This document shows, piece after piece, positions 47,088-56,868 of a stretch of 64,000 nucleotides of DNA (position 1 is the stretch's first letter; every line of letters begins with the position of its first letter). The notes beneath the pieces were generated by a model, which made no database searches, was not told where the DNA came from, and saw only the letters and a program-made list of their open reading frames with translations. This stretch comes from Okeanomitos corallinicola TIOX110 (GTDB taxonomy: Bacteria; Cyanobacteriota; Cyanobacteriia; Cyanobacteriales; Nostocaceae): NCBI RefSeq assembly GCF_038050375.1, contig NZ_CP150886.1, positions 3,761,318 to 3,825,317 of the forward strand, given 5' to 3'. A program made the translations under genes and the position numbers.

Positions 47088-49298
47088 TTAATGCACCAAC
47101 TCAATAGCCCGCTTAGTCAACGCTTCCGCAGTCAACCCATTAAAAGCCATCAACTCACCAGCACTAGCCGTAGTTTCCCCACGCTTCCAGGCGAAAGAAT
47201 CACGCTTAGAATTACTGCGTAACATGATTGGTTCTAACATCGCCGCAGCACCACCTGTCACACCAATTAAGGCATCTCCACCAAACAATTGCTCAAAATC
47301 GGCATCACTTAAAAAACCGTTATCAGGTTCAGAACAAGTATCCCAAGCTGTATCATGAGGACGATATAAACGACGGGGATTGATAATAGAAACAATCTTC
47401 ACACCAATACCTTCAGTTTCTAAAAAAGCCGCCGCTTCAAACACAGGAATTAAAGTCATATCGCCAATAACTGCAAATACAACTGTCTTCCCACCCGCAA
47501 CTTCATGTAATAACACCGCGCCATCAATTAAGCCTTTTTCAGTTTGGGCAAAGGTGCTACGAATTGGCAAAGGAGACTTACTAGCAGTAATGACAATGCC
47601 CTTATTTTTTGTTTGCAAAGCCCAGTCATAACAGACTTGAATACTGTTAGCATCAGGGGGAAATAATGGGAAGACATTTCCCGTTCTCATTAAAGATGCA
47701 AAATAAGCTTCAATTTCTGGTCTTTGGTGAGTCCAACCGTTGCGTCCTTGTTCTAAAGCCCCCGCAGTAAATAATGTAATTGTTGAGGGAGTTTTGCGGC
47801 GTAATTCTGCCATTGCTTGGGTGACAGTTTGCCAAATTGGTAAACCATTGATAGCAAAAGATTCGTAGGAACACCACAAAGTTCTCGCACCCATTAAGGA
47901 TAATCCAGCGGCTAATCCGGCACAAGCATCTTCGCTCAAAGGTTCGTAAACTTGACCTCCTGGGGCTTGATGATAGGTTTCATCTGTGGTAGGGTGAATG
48001 ATTTTTAATGCTTCATTAATATTACCAATTCCTGAAGCGGCGTTACCATCGGCGTTTGTCACCAGGAAATTTTTATCTTTATTTCCTACTACTCCCACTA
48101 ACTTACCCATCACAGTTGTAGCAACTTGAGGAACTGCCCCAACTTGATATTCTTCTAATGGTAATTTACCTAAATCTGCTAAAGGTAATTCAAATTCTGT
48201 CACCACTGTTTTCGCTGCTGGTCCACCTCCTGCACGTTCGGCATTGGTGCGGACTGTTTGCCATGCTTCTACAGATAAAGCCCGATTTTTTAATGCTGTA
48301 ATAATGTGGGGCGCATCTAATGTATCTTTAGGATAGAGGTTGTGTGATTTTGCACCTAAATCATGAACTCCTGCACCTTTGAGTTGTTTGATAATAAATA
48401 CGGTCAATTTACCGCTAAGTGCTGAACGTGCGGCTTTATCCATTCCTACTAATACCGCTTTGGTAAATTCTAGACGGTTCTTAAAGGAAAATGCGGTACT
48501 ATCAACATATTCACCGTCTTGGTTTTGGTCGTCAAAATCTTTGGCATTAACTAACACAACTTCCGCAAAACCGTTACCTTGCCAATAGGCAATCATCTCT
48601 GCATTGGTTTTTAGAGATACCATGCTGTGGTGTTCTTGGCTGTAACCGTTCCACACTAACACGGGTAGGAAGTTGGTGACGGTGGGGTAAGCGGTGTTGA
48701 AATGCGCCATTGAACTCATGATATAGGGTTCACCCAGTCCCCCGTCTCCCAGGGTGAAGGGGAAGAGTTTATCACGGTGTAAGAGGGCGGCGGCCATGGC
48801 AAAATGTTGTCCTTGTCCCAGGGGTCCAGCAGGTGCGAGAATGCCGGGAATGTAGCCGGATAGGTGTCCTAATAATCCATGCTTTTCTCGAAAGCGATCG
48901 CGCAATTGTTGTACTGTAGAAATGCCCATGTCTTCTAAGGAACGGTCTAGGAACATGGCGCTATAAAAACCAGGGGCGTGATGTCCTACTTCCGTGATAA
49001 TGTTTTTATGTCCCAGCATGACCAAAGCTGCATAAGCTTCCGCTTGGCTGGCAAAACCGCCGGGGTGTCCAGAAGCCTTACTACCAGTGATTTGTAGGGT
49101 TAGATAGCGCAGGGCATCGGCAGCTAATAAGGTTTGATATACTGCCTTTGTATCTGTAGGATTTGCGATCGCACCTTTGCCCGATTCTATCACTGGATTT
49201 GCACCATATTTTTCAAAATCTGGCAATGCTTCCCCAAAATATTGAATACCTTCACAAAAGTTGGGAACGGTGGAAGATGCTTTTGATGTCGTTGTCAT
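47088..49298 (-). CDS. Transketolase-like thiamine diphosphate enzyme
   Basis: About 736 residues. ATG 49298 has AAGG at eight bases; ATG 49331 adds 11 residues without a ribosome site. The N-terminal ThDP part has SKASGHPGGFASQAEA and GDGGLGEPYIM followed by WNGYSQEHHSM. The middle pyrimidine domain has PLSEDACAGLAAGLSLMGAR with the cofactor-activating Glu. The C-terminal domain resembles transketolase (VIGDMTLIPVFEAAAFLETE). Sequence details differ from both classical TktA and XFP phosphoketolase, so the substrate pair is uncertain; pentose-phosphate metabolism is likely. Upstream DNA has a CGCAGAGGCGCAGAGGCAC repeat. Confidence 0.8.
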   Translation of the reverse strand: MTTTSKASSTVPNFCEGIQYFGEALPDFEKYGANPVIESGKGAIANPTDTKAVYQTLLAADALRYLTLQITGSKASGHPGGFASQAEAYAALVMLGHKNIITEVGHHAPGFYSAMFLDRSLEDMGISTVQQLRDRFREKHGLLGHLSGYIPGILAPAGPLGQGQHFAMAAALLHRDKLFPFTLGDGGLGEPYIMSSMAHFNTAYPTVTNFLPVLVWNGYSQEHHSMVSLKTNAEMIAYWQGNGFAEVVLVNAKDFDDQNQDGEYVDSTAFSFKNRLEFTKAVLVGMDKAARSALSGKLTVFIIKQLKGAGVHDLGAKSHNLYPKDTLDAPHIITALKNRALSVEAWQTVRTNAERAGGGPAAKTVVTEFELPLADLGKLPLEEYQVGAVPQVATTVMGKLVGVVGNKDKNFLVTNADGNAASGIGNINEALKIIHPTTDETYHQAPGGQVYEPLSEDACAGLAAGLSLMGARTLWCSYESFAINGLPIWQTVTQAMAELRRKTPSTITLFTAGALEQGRNGWTHQRPEIEAYFASLMRTGNVFPLFPPDANSIQVCYDWALQTKNKGIVITASKSPLPIRSTFAQTEKGLIDGAVLLHEVAGGKTVVFAVIGDMTLIPVFEAAAFLETEGIGVKIVSIINPRRLYRPHDTAWDTCSEPDNGFLSDADFEQLFGGDALIGVTGGAAAMLEPIMLRSNSKRDSFAWKRGETTASAGELMAFNGLTAEALTKRAIELVH

Positions 49299-49523
49299 GC
49301 TGAGTACCTTAAATAATTTTGTAGTTTTCATGAATGACTTTTTTATCTCACGCAGAGGCGCAGAGGCACGGAGAGGAGATAGGAGAGGTCTGAAAACTGC
49401 TGTAATGTAACCAAAATTTTACATCTTATCGGTTGCAACGGTTTATAGCAGTTTCACAATGGCAAATATAAGGAGAATTTATTATCACAATTCATCCGCT
49501 AATTCATTCGCCAATTCATTCGC

Positions 49524-49571
49524 CAGGGAATAAATTCCCTGTCTAATAGCTGAAGTCGGTTAAAACCGACT
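49524..49571. repeat. Left REP-like palindrome pair of the RAYT element
   Basis: Two adjacent palindromes, CAGGGAATAAATTCCCTG and AGTCGGTTAAAACCGACT, precede the transposase. Their order is the reverse of that in the downstream array, that is, an inverted copy. Confidence 0.85.
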
Positions 49572-49637
49572 ATTTTTTTAGTTAGTGAGTAATGCTATAG
49601 TCTTAATCAATATAGTATTGAGTTGTAGTTAGTTAAT

Positions 49638-50063
49638 ATGGCGTTATGGCGGTTATATTATCATATTGTTTGGGCTACTAAACAACGACAACCTTTAATA
49701 TCTAGTGATATAGAAGATAAATTATATGGTTATTTAATTGGTAAAGCTAATTATTTAGGTTGCATTGTTCATGCTATTGGTGGAATTGAAGATCATATTC
49801 ATTTAGTTGTTTCTATTCCTCCCAAATTATCTGTTGCTGAATTTGTAAAAACCTTAAAAGGTAGCAGTACCTATCATTATAATCATTATTTAGACATAAC
49901 AAAAAAATTTGCTTGGCAAGAAGGATATGGTGTTTTTTCACTAGGAGGTAAACAATTACAAGAAGCTGTTGATTATGTGAATAATCAAAAAATACACCAT
50001 CAAAATAAAACCACCATTCTATTCTTAGAACAAGAAACCGATTTAGATCAACCTCCAAACTAA
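49638..50063 (+). CDS. IS200/REP-associated tyrosine transposase (RAYT-like)
   Basis: 141-residue Y1 HUH nuclease. The HUH motif is in DHIHLVVSIPP, and the catalytic Tyr is in LQEAVDYVNNQKIHHQ. An N-terminal LYYHIVWATKQRQP is typical. It is flanked by palindromic repeats on both sides without a TnpB gene, the layout of RAYTs that mobilise REP elements through single-stranded DNA. The stop codon lies inside the first downstream repeat. It appears intact. Confidence 0.92.
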   Translation: MALWRLYYHIVWATKQRQPLISSDIEDKLYGYLIGKANYLGCIVHAIGGIEDHIHLVVSIPPKLSVAEFVKTLKGSSTYHYNHYLDITKKFAWQEGYGVFSLGGKQLQEAVDYVNNQKIHHQNKTTILFLEQETDLDQPPN

Positions 50064-50376
50064 AAATTAGAGATTTTTATAGTCGGTTTGAACCGACTTT
50101 AGCTATGAGACAGGGAATTTATTCCCTGGCTATCTCCAAACTAAAAATTAGAGATTTTTATAGTCGGTTTGAACCGACTTTAGCTATGAGACAGTGAATT
50201 TATTCCCTGGCTATCTCCAAACTAAAAATTAGAGATTTTTATAGTCAGTTTGAACCGACTTTAGCTATGAGACAGGGAATTTATTCCCTGGCTATCTCCA
50301 AGCTGAAAATTAGAGATTTTTATAGTCAGTTTGAACCGACTTTAGCTATGAGACAGGGAATTTATTCCCTGACTAA
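50053..50376. repeat. Four 81-bp tandem REP-like units
   Basis: Units start at 50053, 50134, 50215 and 50296. Each carries AGTCGGTTTGAACCGACT (G/A variable) and CAGGGAATTTATTCCCTG palindromes. Copies differ by single bases. The last unit is followed by a degenerate ATTTATTCCTTGGCT remnant. The 50064-50453 gap holds only this array and the glgA leader. Confidence 0.93.
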
Positions 50377-50453
50377 TTTATTCCTTGGCTGGCTGTCACC
50401 TAACCAACAATTGCTATATAGTAAATTAAAGTTTTATGAAGCGAGGTTTAGGA

Positions 50454-51935
50454 ATGTACATAGTACAAATTGCCTCAGAATGCGCTCCTGTCATTAAAGC
50501 CGGGGGTTTGGGGGATGTCGTCTATGGACTCAGTCGGGAGTTGGAAGGACGGGGAAACACTGTTGAACTCATCCTACCTATGTATGATTGTATGCGTTAT
50601 GACCACATCTGGGGGTTACATGATGCTTACCTGAATCTCTGGGTCCCCTGGTATGGGGCAGCTATTCACTGTTCTGTTTACTGCGGTTGGGTACATGGTC
50701 GAGTTTGTTTCTTTATTCAACCCCACTGTGAGGACAACTTTTTTAATAGAGGTTGTTACTATGGTTGCAATGATGACAATATGCGGTTTGCATTTTTCAG
50801 CAAAGCAGCTTTAGAATTTTTACTGCAAAGTAATAAACGACCAGATATTATCCATTGTCACGACTGGCAAACTGGTTTAATTCCTGTCATGTTGTATGAA
50901 ATTTATAAATATCATGGCATGGAATATCAAAGAGTTTGTTACACCATTCATAATTTTAAACATCAAGGCATGGGAGGTGTAGAAACTTTAGAAGCGACAA
51001 ATTTAAACCGTCCAGAATATTACTTCCAATATGATAAACTGCGGGATAATTTTAATCCTTTTGCCATCAATTTTATGAAAGCCGGGATTAATTATGCTAA
51101 CGCTGTCACAACAGTATCACCAAATCATGCCATAGAAGCTCAAACTTCTGATATAGGTTGTGGTTTAGGTCATACTTTGCACTTACAACAAAATAAATTT
51201 AGTGGTGTTCTCAACGGTATTGATTACGATTTTTGGAATCCTCAAGTTGACCGTTACATTCCTAATAATTACAATTGGGATGATTTTGAAATCAAGACAT
51301 ATAACAAAAAAGCTTTGCGAGAAAGATTGATGTTAGCTGATGATGATCAAAAACCCATCATTGCTTACATCGGTCGTTTAGATAATCAAAAAGGTGTACA
51401 TTTGGTTCACCATGCTATGTACTACGCTTTGGGTAAAGGAGCGCAATTTGTCTTGTTAGGTTCTGCTACAGAACCAGCAATTAATGCTCATTTCCAACAT
51501 GAAAAACAATTTTTAAATAATAACCCAGATGTGCATTTAGAATTAGGATTTAATGAGGAATTATCTCACCTGATTTACGCTGGTGCAGATATGATAGTTG
51601 TTCCTAGTAATTATGAACCCTGTGGTTTAACCCAAATGATTGGTTTAAAATATGGTACTGTTCCCATTGTTCGTGCAGTTGGTGGTTTAGTAAATACTGT
51701 TTTTGATAGAGATTATGATCAAAATTTACCACCAGAAAAACGCAATGGTTATGTGTTTTATGAACAAGATAATCAAGCCTTGGAATCTGCAATGGGAAGG
51801 GCAATTGATTTGTGGTATCAACAACCTAAAGAATTTAAACAATTAGCAATTCAGGGGATGAGATATGATAATTCATGGAATGTTCCTGGTGCGAAATATT
51901 TAGAAATTTATCAATGGATAAAACACCATTGGTAA
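50454..51935 (+). CDS. glgA: Glycogen synthase GlgA (GT5)
   Basis: Transfers glucose from ADP-glucose to growing glycogen. ATG 50454 has GAGG at seven bases and starts at the family N-terminus MYIVQIASECAPVIKAGGLG; ATG 50436 is a longer option. The ADP-glucose loop reads KAGGL instead of KTGGL, as in one of the two cyanobacterial GlgA types. C-terminal features include YIGRLDNQKG and PSNYEPCGLTQMIGLKYGT. 493 residues, intact. A debranching-type enzyme is encoded at 56.9 kb, not in the same operon. Confidence 0.94.
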   Translation: MYIVQIASECAPVIKAGGLGDVVYGLSRELEGRGNTVELILPMYDCMRYDHIWGLHDAYLNLWVPWYGAAIHCSVYCGWVHGRVCFFIQPHCEDNFFNRGCYYGCNDDNMRFAFFSKAALEFLLQSNKRPDIIHCHDWQTGLIPVMLYEIYKYHGMEYQRVCYTIHNFKHQGMGGVETLEATNLNRPEYYFQYDKLRDNFNPFAINFMKAGINYANAVTTVSPNHAIEAQTSDIGCGLGHTLHLQQNKFSGVLNGIDYDFWNPQVDRYIPNNYNWDDFEIKTYNKKALRERLMLADDDQKPIIAYIGRLDNQKGVHLVHHAMYYALGKGAQFVLLGSATEPAINAHFQHEKQFLNNNPDVHLELGFNEELSHLIYAGADMIVVPSNYEPCGLTQMIGLKYGTVPIVRAVGGLVNTVFDRDYDQNLPPEKRNGYVFYEQDNQALESAMGRAIDLWYQQPKEFKQLAIQGMRYDNSWNVPGAKYLEIYQWIKHHW

Positions 51936-52256
51936 GTATCTAAATTTATAATTTTATCCCTTGTACTGAACTGTATTGAGGTCTATTATATCCTAGCTTT
52001 TAATCAGGTATAGGATATATTCTTTTGTAGATATGTAGGGTGTGTTAGTGGTAACGTAACGCACCTAATCTTCTTACTCTTTTCATCAATCAAACCGGAT
52101 TTCTATATTTCCTGCATGAGATTATATAAAATATAAAGTGTGTTTTGAAAATAACATTAATAAATAATCATAAAAATATTGTCAAAATATTCAAAAATAC
52201 TGTAAATTTATGAAGGATTTTATTACTTAAACAACTAGGTTGTGATTACAAAACAG
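51936..52256. other. Intergenic gap with one short GTAGGGTGTGTTAG repeat
   Basis: About 320 bp without a gene. The repeat lies at 52035-52066 (GTAGGGTGTGTTAG, then GTAACGCACC). The rest is very AT-rich and should include the crtO-like gene's promoter. Confidence 0.5.
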
Positions 52257-53942
52257 ATGAAAGAATATGATGTTGTAATTATTGGTGCAGGACATAACGG
52301 TTTAGTGTGTGCTGCTTATTTACTTAAAGCTGGTTACAGTGTTCTCTTATTAGAAAAACGTCCTGTTCCTGGTGGTGCTGCAACCACAGAAGAATGTATA
52401 CCAGAAGCCCCAGGTTTTAAATTTAACCTCTGTGCCATTGACCATGAATTTATCCATTTGGGTCCTGTTGTTGAGGAATTAGAGTTAACAAAATATGGTT
52501 TAGAATACCTAGAATGTGACCCGGTGGTGTTCTGTCCCCATCCCGATGGTAAATATTTTTTAGCACATAAATCTTTAGAAAAAACCTGTGCAGAAATCGC
52601 TCGTTATAATGAAAGAGATGCGAGAAAATATGCAGAGTTTACTAACTATTGGCAACGGGTAGTTAATGCTATGATTCCTATGTTTAATGCTCCCCCAAAA
52701 TCAATTATAGATATTTTTGGTAATTATAACACTAATAAATTTAAAGATTTATTTTCTGTGGTTGGTTCTACACAAAAAAGTATGGATTTTGTGCGGACGA
52801 TGTTAAACAGTGCAGAGGATATTATTAATGAATGGTTTGATGAGGAATTTATTAAAGCACCCTTGGCAAGATTAGCTTCAGAATTAGGAGCGCCTCCTTC
52901 CCAAAAAAACCTGGCTATTGGTGTAATGATGATGTCTATGCGCCATAATCCAGGGATGGCTAGACCTCGTGGTGGAACTGGTGCTTTAGTTAAAGCTTTA
53001 GTTAATTTGGTGACTAAAAAAGGTGGGGTAATTCTCACAGAACAGCACGTAGAAAAGGTATTAATTGATGATAATAAAGCTGTGGGTGTGAGAGTAATAG
53101 GTGGTCAAGAATATCGGGCAAAATATGGAGTAATTTCTAATATTGATGCTCAACGTTTATTTTTGCAAATGACTGAAAAAAAAGAGATTGATGCTGTTGA
53201 TGATAATTTATGGGAACGTTTGGAAAGGAGGATAGTTAATAATAATGAAACGATTTTAAAGATAGATTTGGCATTAGATGAACCATTGATTTTTTCTCAC
53301 CATGATCATAAGGATGAATATTTAATTGGTTCAATTTTAATTGCCGATTCTATGAATCATGTGGAACAAGCACATAGTAAATGTACACTAGGGGAAATTC
53401 CTGATAGTGATCCTTCTATGTATGTGGTAGTTCCTAGTATGCTTGATCCGAGTTTAGCACCAGCAGGAAAACATACTGTTTGGATTGAATTTTTTGCCCC
53501 TTATCAAATAGCAGGTGCGGAAGGAACAGGTTTAAATGGTACAGGTTGGACTGATGAATTGAAAAATAAAGTTGCAGATAAAGTGGTGGATAAATTAGCA
53601 ACTTACGCACCAAATGTGAAAAAAGCAACTATTGCGAGAAGGGTAGAAAGTCCAGCGGAATTAGGGGAAAGATTAGGTGCTTACAAGGGGAATTATTATC
53701 ATATTGATATGACCTTAGATCAAATGATATTTTTTCGACCTTTACCAGAATTAGCTAATTATAAAACTCCTGTTGATAATCTGTTTTTGACTGGTGCTGG
53801 TACACATCCTGGTGGTTCAATTTCAGGAATGCCAGGGCGAAATTGTGCTAGGGTATTTTTACAGTCTAAACATCCTATTTCCCAGGCATTGAAGGATGCA
53901 GGAAATACGATTAAGTCTAGTTTTGGGGGAATATTTGGGTGA
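52257..53942 (+). CDS. crtO: CrtO-type carotenoid ketolase (phytoene-desaturase-like FAD enzyme)
   Basis: Flavoprotein of carotenoid synthesis that adds the 4-keto group to beta-carotene (echinenone) in cyanobacteria. ATG 52257 (MKEYDVVIIGAGHNGLVCAA) matches the family start; GTG 52242 is the longer option. FAD motif GAGHNG at residues 10-15 is followed by LLLEKRPVPGGAATTEE. The C-terminal carotenoid-type motif GAGTHPGGSISGMPGRNCAR is intact. 561 residues. Paralogous desaturase-like proteins are the alternative, but length and N-terminus fit CrtO. Confidence 0.88.
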   Translation: MKEYDVVIIGAGHNGLVCAAYLLKAGYSVLLLEKRPVPGGAATTEECIPEAPGFKFNLCAIDHEFIHLGPVVEELELTKYGLEYLECDPVVFCPHPDGKYFLAHKSLEKTCAEIARYNERDARKYAEFTNYWQRVVNAMIPMFNAPPKSIIDIFGNYNTNKFKDLFSVVGSTQKSMDFVRTMLNSAEDIINEWFDEEFIKAPLARLASELGAPPSQKNLAIGVMMMSMRHNPGMARPRGGTGALVKALVNLVTKKGGVILTEQHVEKVLIDDNKAVGVRVIGGQEYRAKYGVISNIDAQRLFLQMTEKKEIDAVDDNLWERLERRIVNNNETILKIDLALDEPLIFSHHDHKDEYLIGSILIADSMNHVEQAHSKCTLGEIPDSDPSMYVVVPSMLDPSLAPAGKHTVWIEFFAPYQIAGAEGTGLNGTGWTDELKNKVADKVVDKLATYAPNVKKATIARRVESPAELGERLGAYKGNYYHIDMTLDQMIFFRPLPELANYKTPVDNLFLTGAGTHPGGSISGMPGRNCARVFLQSKHPISQALKDAGNTIKSSFGGIFG

Positions 53943-53989
53943 GATAAATAAAAATACAGCATATTTCATTCTTATGAGGTACAAATCAT

Positions 53990-54170
53990 ACAGCAGTTTC
54001 GAGGTTTATGAGGTACAGTATTGTAGAGGTTTAGCAATGCTAAACCCTTACTTTAAGTTTTAAAAAGACCTTCTAAAATTGGTGTACCTCATTTAGTCCA
54101 AAAGTGCTGTAATAATGAAACTCTTGTGGGGTGGGCATCTTGCCCGCCAACAGTGTAAGGAAACTGCTGT
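53990..54170. repeat. MITE-like nested palindromic element
   Basis: Outer 11-bp inverted repeats ACAGCAGTTTC / GAAACTGCTGT enclose TGAGGTACA / TGTACCTCA and two small palindromes, GTTTAGCAATGCTAAAC and GTGGGCATCTTGCCCGCC. It is non-coding. It supplies an in-frame extension upstream of the next gene that is probably not translated. Confidence 0.65.
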
Positions 54171-54199
54171 ATAAAAATACTGTTTTTAAAAATTTTATT

Positions 54200-55291
54200 A
54201 TGACACAGAGTGTATTAATTTTAGGTGGAAAAGGTAGAATTGGTAGTGCAGTTGCCGAGGATATTTTAAAACATACTCAGGTAAATATTACTATTACTGG
54301 ACGTTCTCCAGAACATAGTTTAAGTTTGGGTGAAAGGGTAGAATATTTAAGTTTAGATTTACAGGAAACTGCAAAATTAAAAAATGCGATCGCCAAATCT
54401 AATCTCGTCATTCACTGTGCAGGCCCTTTTCACCATCGAGATACCCAAGTTTTAGAAATTTGCATTGATCAAGGTGTCAATTATCTTGATGTTAGTGATC
54501 ATCGTTCCTATACCCAAAAAGCCCTTAATTTACATGAAAAAGCTGTAAATGCTGGAGTGACAGCAATTATTAACACGGGAATTTTTCCTGGTATTTCTAA
54601 TAGTTTGGTAAGGCAATTAGTTGATAAGTTAGACACCCCACAAAAAATTCATTTAAGTTATTTGGTTTCTGGTTCTGGAGGCGCGGGTGTCACGGTGATG
54701 CGAACTACATTTTTAGGTTTACAGCATCCTTTTACAGCTTGGATAAATGGAGAATGGCAGGTAATTAAACCTTATACAGATAGAGAAGAAATTATATTTC
54801 CTGCACCCTATCTACGTAGTGGTGTTTATTGGTTTGATATGCCAGAAACCGTTACACTTCCTCTTTCTTTTCCTACAGTTAAAACCGTAATTACTAAATT
54901 TGGATCAGTTCCCGATTTTTATAACCATTTAACTTGGATTACTGCTCATATTTTCCCGCAATGGTTAATACAGAAACATGAAACCATTGAATTTTTATCT
55001 CATGTTAGTCATCAAATGACAGATTTTACAGATATATTTACTGGCATCGGTGTAGCAGTCAGGGCAGAAGTTACAGGTAAAAAAGACGGAAAAAATGTAG
55101 TTTATACTTCTACCTTACTACATGAAAATACAGCGATAGCCGCTGGTATGGGTACAGGTAGTATTGCTAAATTATTACTAGCAGGTAAACTAAAAAATCC
55201 CGGTGTCTCTCCTGTGGAAGCAGCATTAACGACAGAATTATTTAACCAAATTGTCCAAGAAAGAAATATCGAGATTAATTTTCAATGCTGA
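54200..55291 (+). CDS. Saccharopine dehydrogenase-like NAD(P)-binding protein
   Basis: 363 residues from ATG 54200 (MTQSVLILGGKGRIGSAVAE); the frame is open to 54131 through a repeat. The Rossmann motif GGKGRIGSA lies at residues 9-17. NLVIHCAGPFHHRDTQVLEI and DVSDHRSY are typical of the saccharopine-dehydrogenase NADP-binding family. The C-terminal domain is not of lysine-pathway type, so this is a reductase of unknown substrate. A P450 gene follows 122 bp downstream on the same strand, which suggests joint lipid or carotenoid metabolism as an inference. Confidence 0.82.
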   Translation: MTQSVLILGGKGRIGSAVAEDILKHTQVNITITGRSPEHSLSLGERVEYLSLDLQETAKLKNAIAKSNLVIHCAGPFHHRDTQVLEICIDQGVNYLDVSDHRSYTQKALNLHEKAVNAGVTAIINTGIFPGISNSLVRQLVDKLDTPQKIHLSYLVSGSGGAGVTVMRTTFLGLQHPFTAWINGEWQVIKPYTDREEIIFPAPYLRSGVYWFDMPETVTLPLSFPTVKTVITKFGSVPDFYNHLTWITAHIFPQWLIQKHETIEFLSHVSHQMTDFTDIFTGIGVAVRAEVTGKKDGKNVVYTSTLLHENTAIAAGMGTGSIAKLLLAGKLKNPGVSPVEAALTTELFNQIVQERNIEINFQC

Positions 55292-55413
55292 AAATAATAC
55301 ATTTTTTATTTCAGAAGTATCAATGAAACATATATTTGGTTTGTGTAAATATTGGGAATTTGCAAATAGATTTGTTAAGCTAAAAAGATAATAATTAGTG
55401 GGAATTTTTTGTT

Positions 55414-56778
55414 ATGCCTAGCTTACCTAGTTCAGAAAAACCTAAAATTATCCAACGGTTACAATGGCTATTTAATCCTTTAGAATTAATGGCAGAAAGC
55501 ACCAGAGATTATGGTGATTTTGTGAATTTATCTATCATTGGTGATCAGCCAATAACTTTGATTAGTAATCCCCAAGCAATTCAGGAAATTTTTGCAGCAC
55601 CGATAGATAAATTAGATGCTAGAGGTTCACAACTTTTAAAATCTCTACTGGGAGAAAAATCTTTATTATTATTAGGTGGTACTCAACATCAACGCCAACG
55701 TCGTTTATTAACACCTCCATTTTATGGCGATCGCATGAAAGCCTACGGTCAAATTATCACCAATCTGACTACAGAAGTCATTAATAAATGGCAAATTGGT
55801 GAACCATTTTCAGTTAGGGATGCCATGCAAGAAATATCCCTCAAGGTGATATTACACACGGTTTTTGGTATCTATGAAGGGGAAAGATTTACAGAATTAC
55901 AAACTCTACTTTGTGCAATTTTAAATTTCGGTGATAGTCCACTACGTGCAGCTGTCAATTTTTTCCCCATACTACAAAAAGATTTAGGTGCATGGAGTCC
56001 TTGGGGATATTTTTTAAAACAAAGAGAAAAAATTGATCAATTATTATATGCAGAAATTCAAGAACGCAGAGATCATCATGATCCCGATCGCAATGATATT
56101 CTTTCCCTGATGATGTCAGCGCGAGATGAAAACGGGGAAGCAATGACAGATGTGGAATTAAGGGATGAATTAATGACCTTATTAGTAGCAGGCCATGAAA
56201 CCACTGCTTCCGCTATCACCTGGGCATTATATTGGATTCATCGTTTACCAGAAGTCAGAGAAAAACTGTTAAATGAGTTAAATAATGTGGATGAAAATAC
56301 AGATAAAAATGAAATTTTCCGCCTTCCTTATTTAACCGCAGTTTGTAACGAAACTCTCCGCATTTATCCCATTGTCATGGTAACTATACCTCGTATTGTT
56401 CAGTCACCAATGGAAATTATGGGTTATGAATTTCCCCAGGGTTCATTGTTACTAGGCTGTATTTATTTAACCCATCGTCGGCCAGATTTATATCCAGAAG
56501 CAGAAAAATTTAAACCGGAACGCTTTTTAGAAAAGCAATTTGCACCCTATGAATATTTACCCTTTGGTGGTGGACAGCGGAAATGTTTAGGAATGTCCTT
56601 TGCACTGTTTGAAATGAAGCTAGTTTTAGCAACTATTATGTCACAAATGGATTTAAAACTATTAGATCATATTCCTGTCAAACCTGTGCGTCGGGGTGTA
56701 ACTTTAGCACCTTCTGGTGGTCAGTGGTTGGTAGCAACTGGTAAACGAGAAAGGGTAAAAAATACCGCAGGAGTTTAG
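55414..56778 (+). CDS. Cytochrome P450 (CYP110-like)
   Basis: Heme monooxygenase of 454 residues. The oxygen-binding helix is LLVAGHETTASAITWALYWI, ExxR is in NETLRIYP, and the heme loop FGGGQRKCLGMSFALFEMK carries Cys391. The opening PKIIQRLQWLFNPLELM, as in CYP110 proteins of filamentous cyanobacteria, shows no membrane anchor. CYP110 members hydroxylate fatty acids or alkanes, and some oxidise terpenes. It likely forms a transcription unit with the upstream reductase. Confidence 0.93.
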   Translation: MPSLPSSEKPKIIQRLQWLFNPLELMAESTRDYGDFVNLSIIGDQPITLISNPQAIQEIFAAPIDKLDARGSQLLKSLLGEKSLLLLGGTQHQRQRRLLTPPFYGDRMKAYGQIITNLTTEVINKWQIGEPFSVRDAMQEISLKVILHTVFGIYEGERFTELQTLLCAILNFGDSPLRAAVNFFPILQKDLGAWSPWGYFLKQREKIDQLLYAEIQERRDHHDPDRNDILSLMMSARDENGEAMTDVELRDELMTLLVAGHETTASAITWALYWIHRLPEVREKLLNELNNVDENTDKNEIFRLPYLTAVCNETLRIYPIVMVTIPRIVQSPMEIMGYEFPQGSLLLGCIYLTHRRPDLYPEAEKFKPERFLEKQFAPYEYLPFGGGQRKCLGMSFALFEMKLVLATIMSQMDLKLLDHIPVKPVRRGVTLAPSGGQWLVATGKRERVKNTAGV

Positions 56779-56868
56779 TTAGGGTTGGCTAAATAATTCG
56801 ACTTCTCCGTACACATAGCGGGCAGGATGCCCGCACTACAATAGTTTTGGATGATTCAAGGTTTTACC

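Noticed and set aside
47088-49298. XFP phosphoketolase
   Set aside because: The N-terminal phosphoketolase motifs (HWG, GPGHGGPA) are absent, and the protein reads as a transketolase-like ThDP enzyme.
50053-50376. CRISPR array
   Set aside because: Units of 81 bp are contiguous with no unique spacers and carry two palindromes each; they fit REP-like units next to a RAYT.
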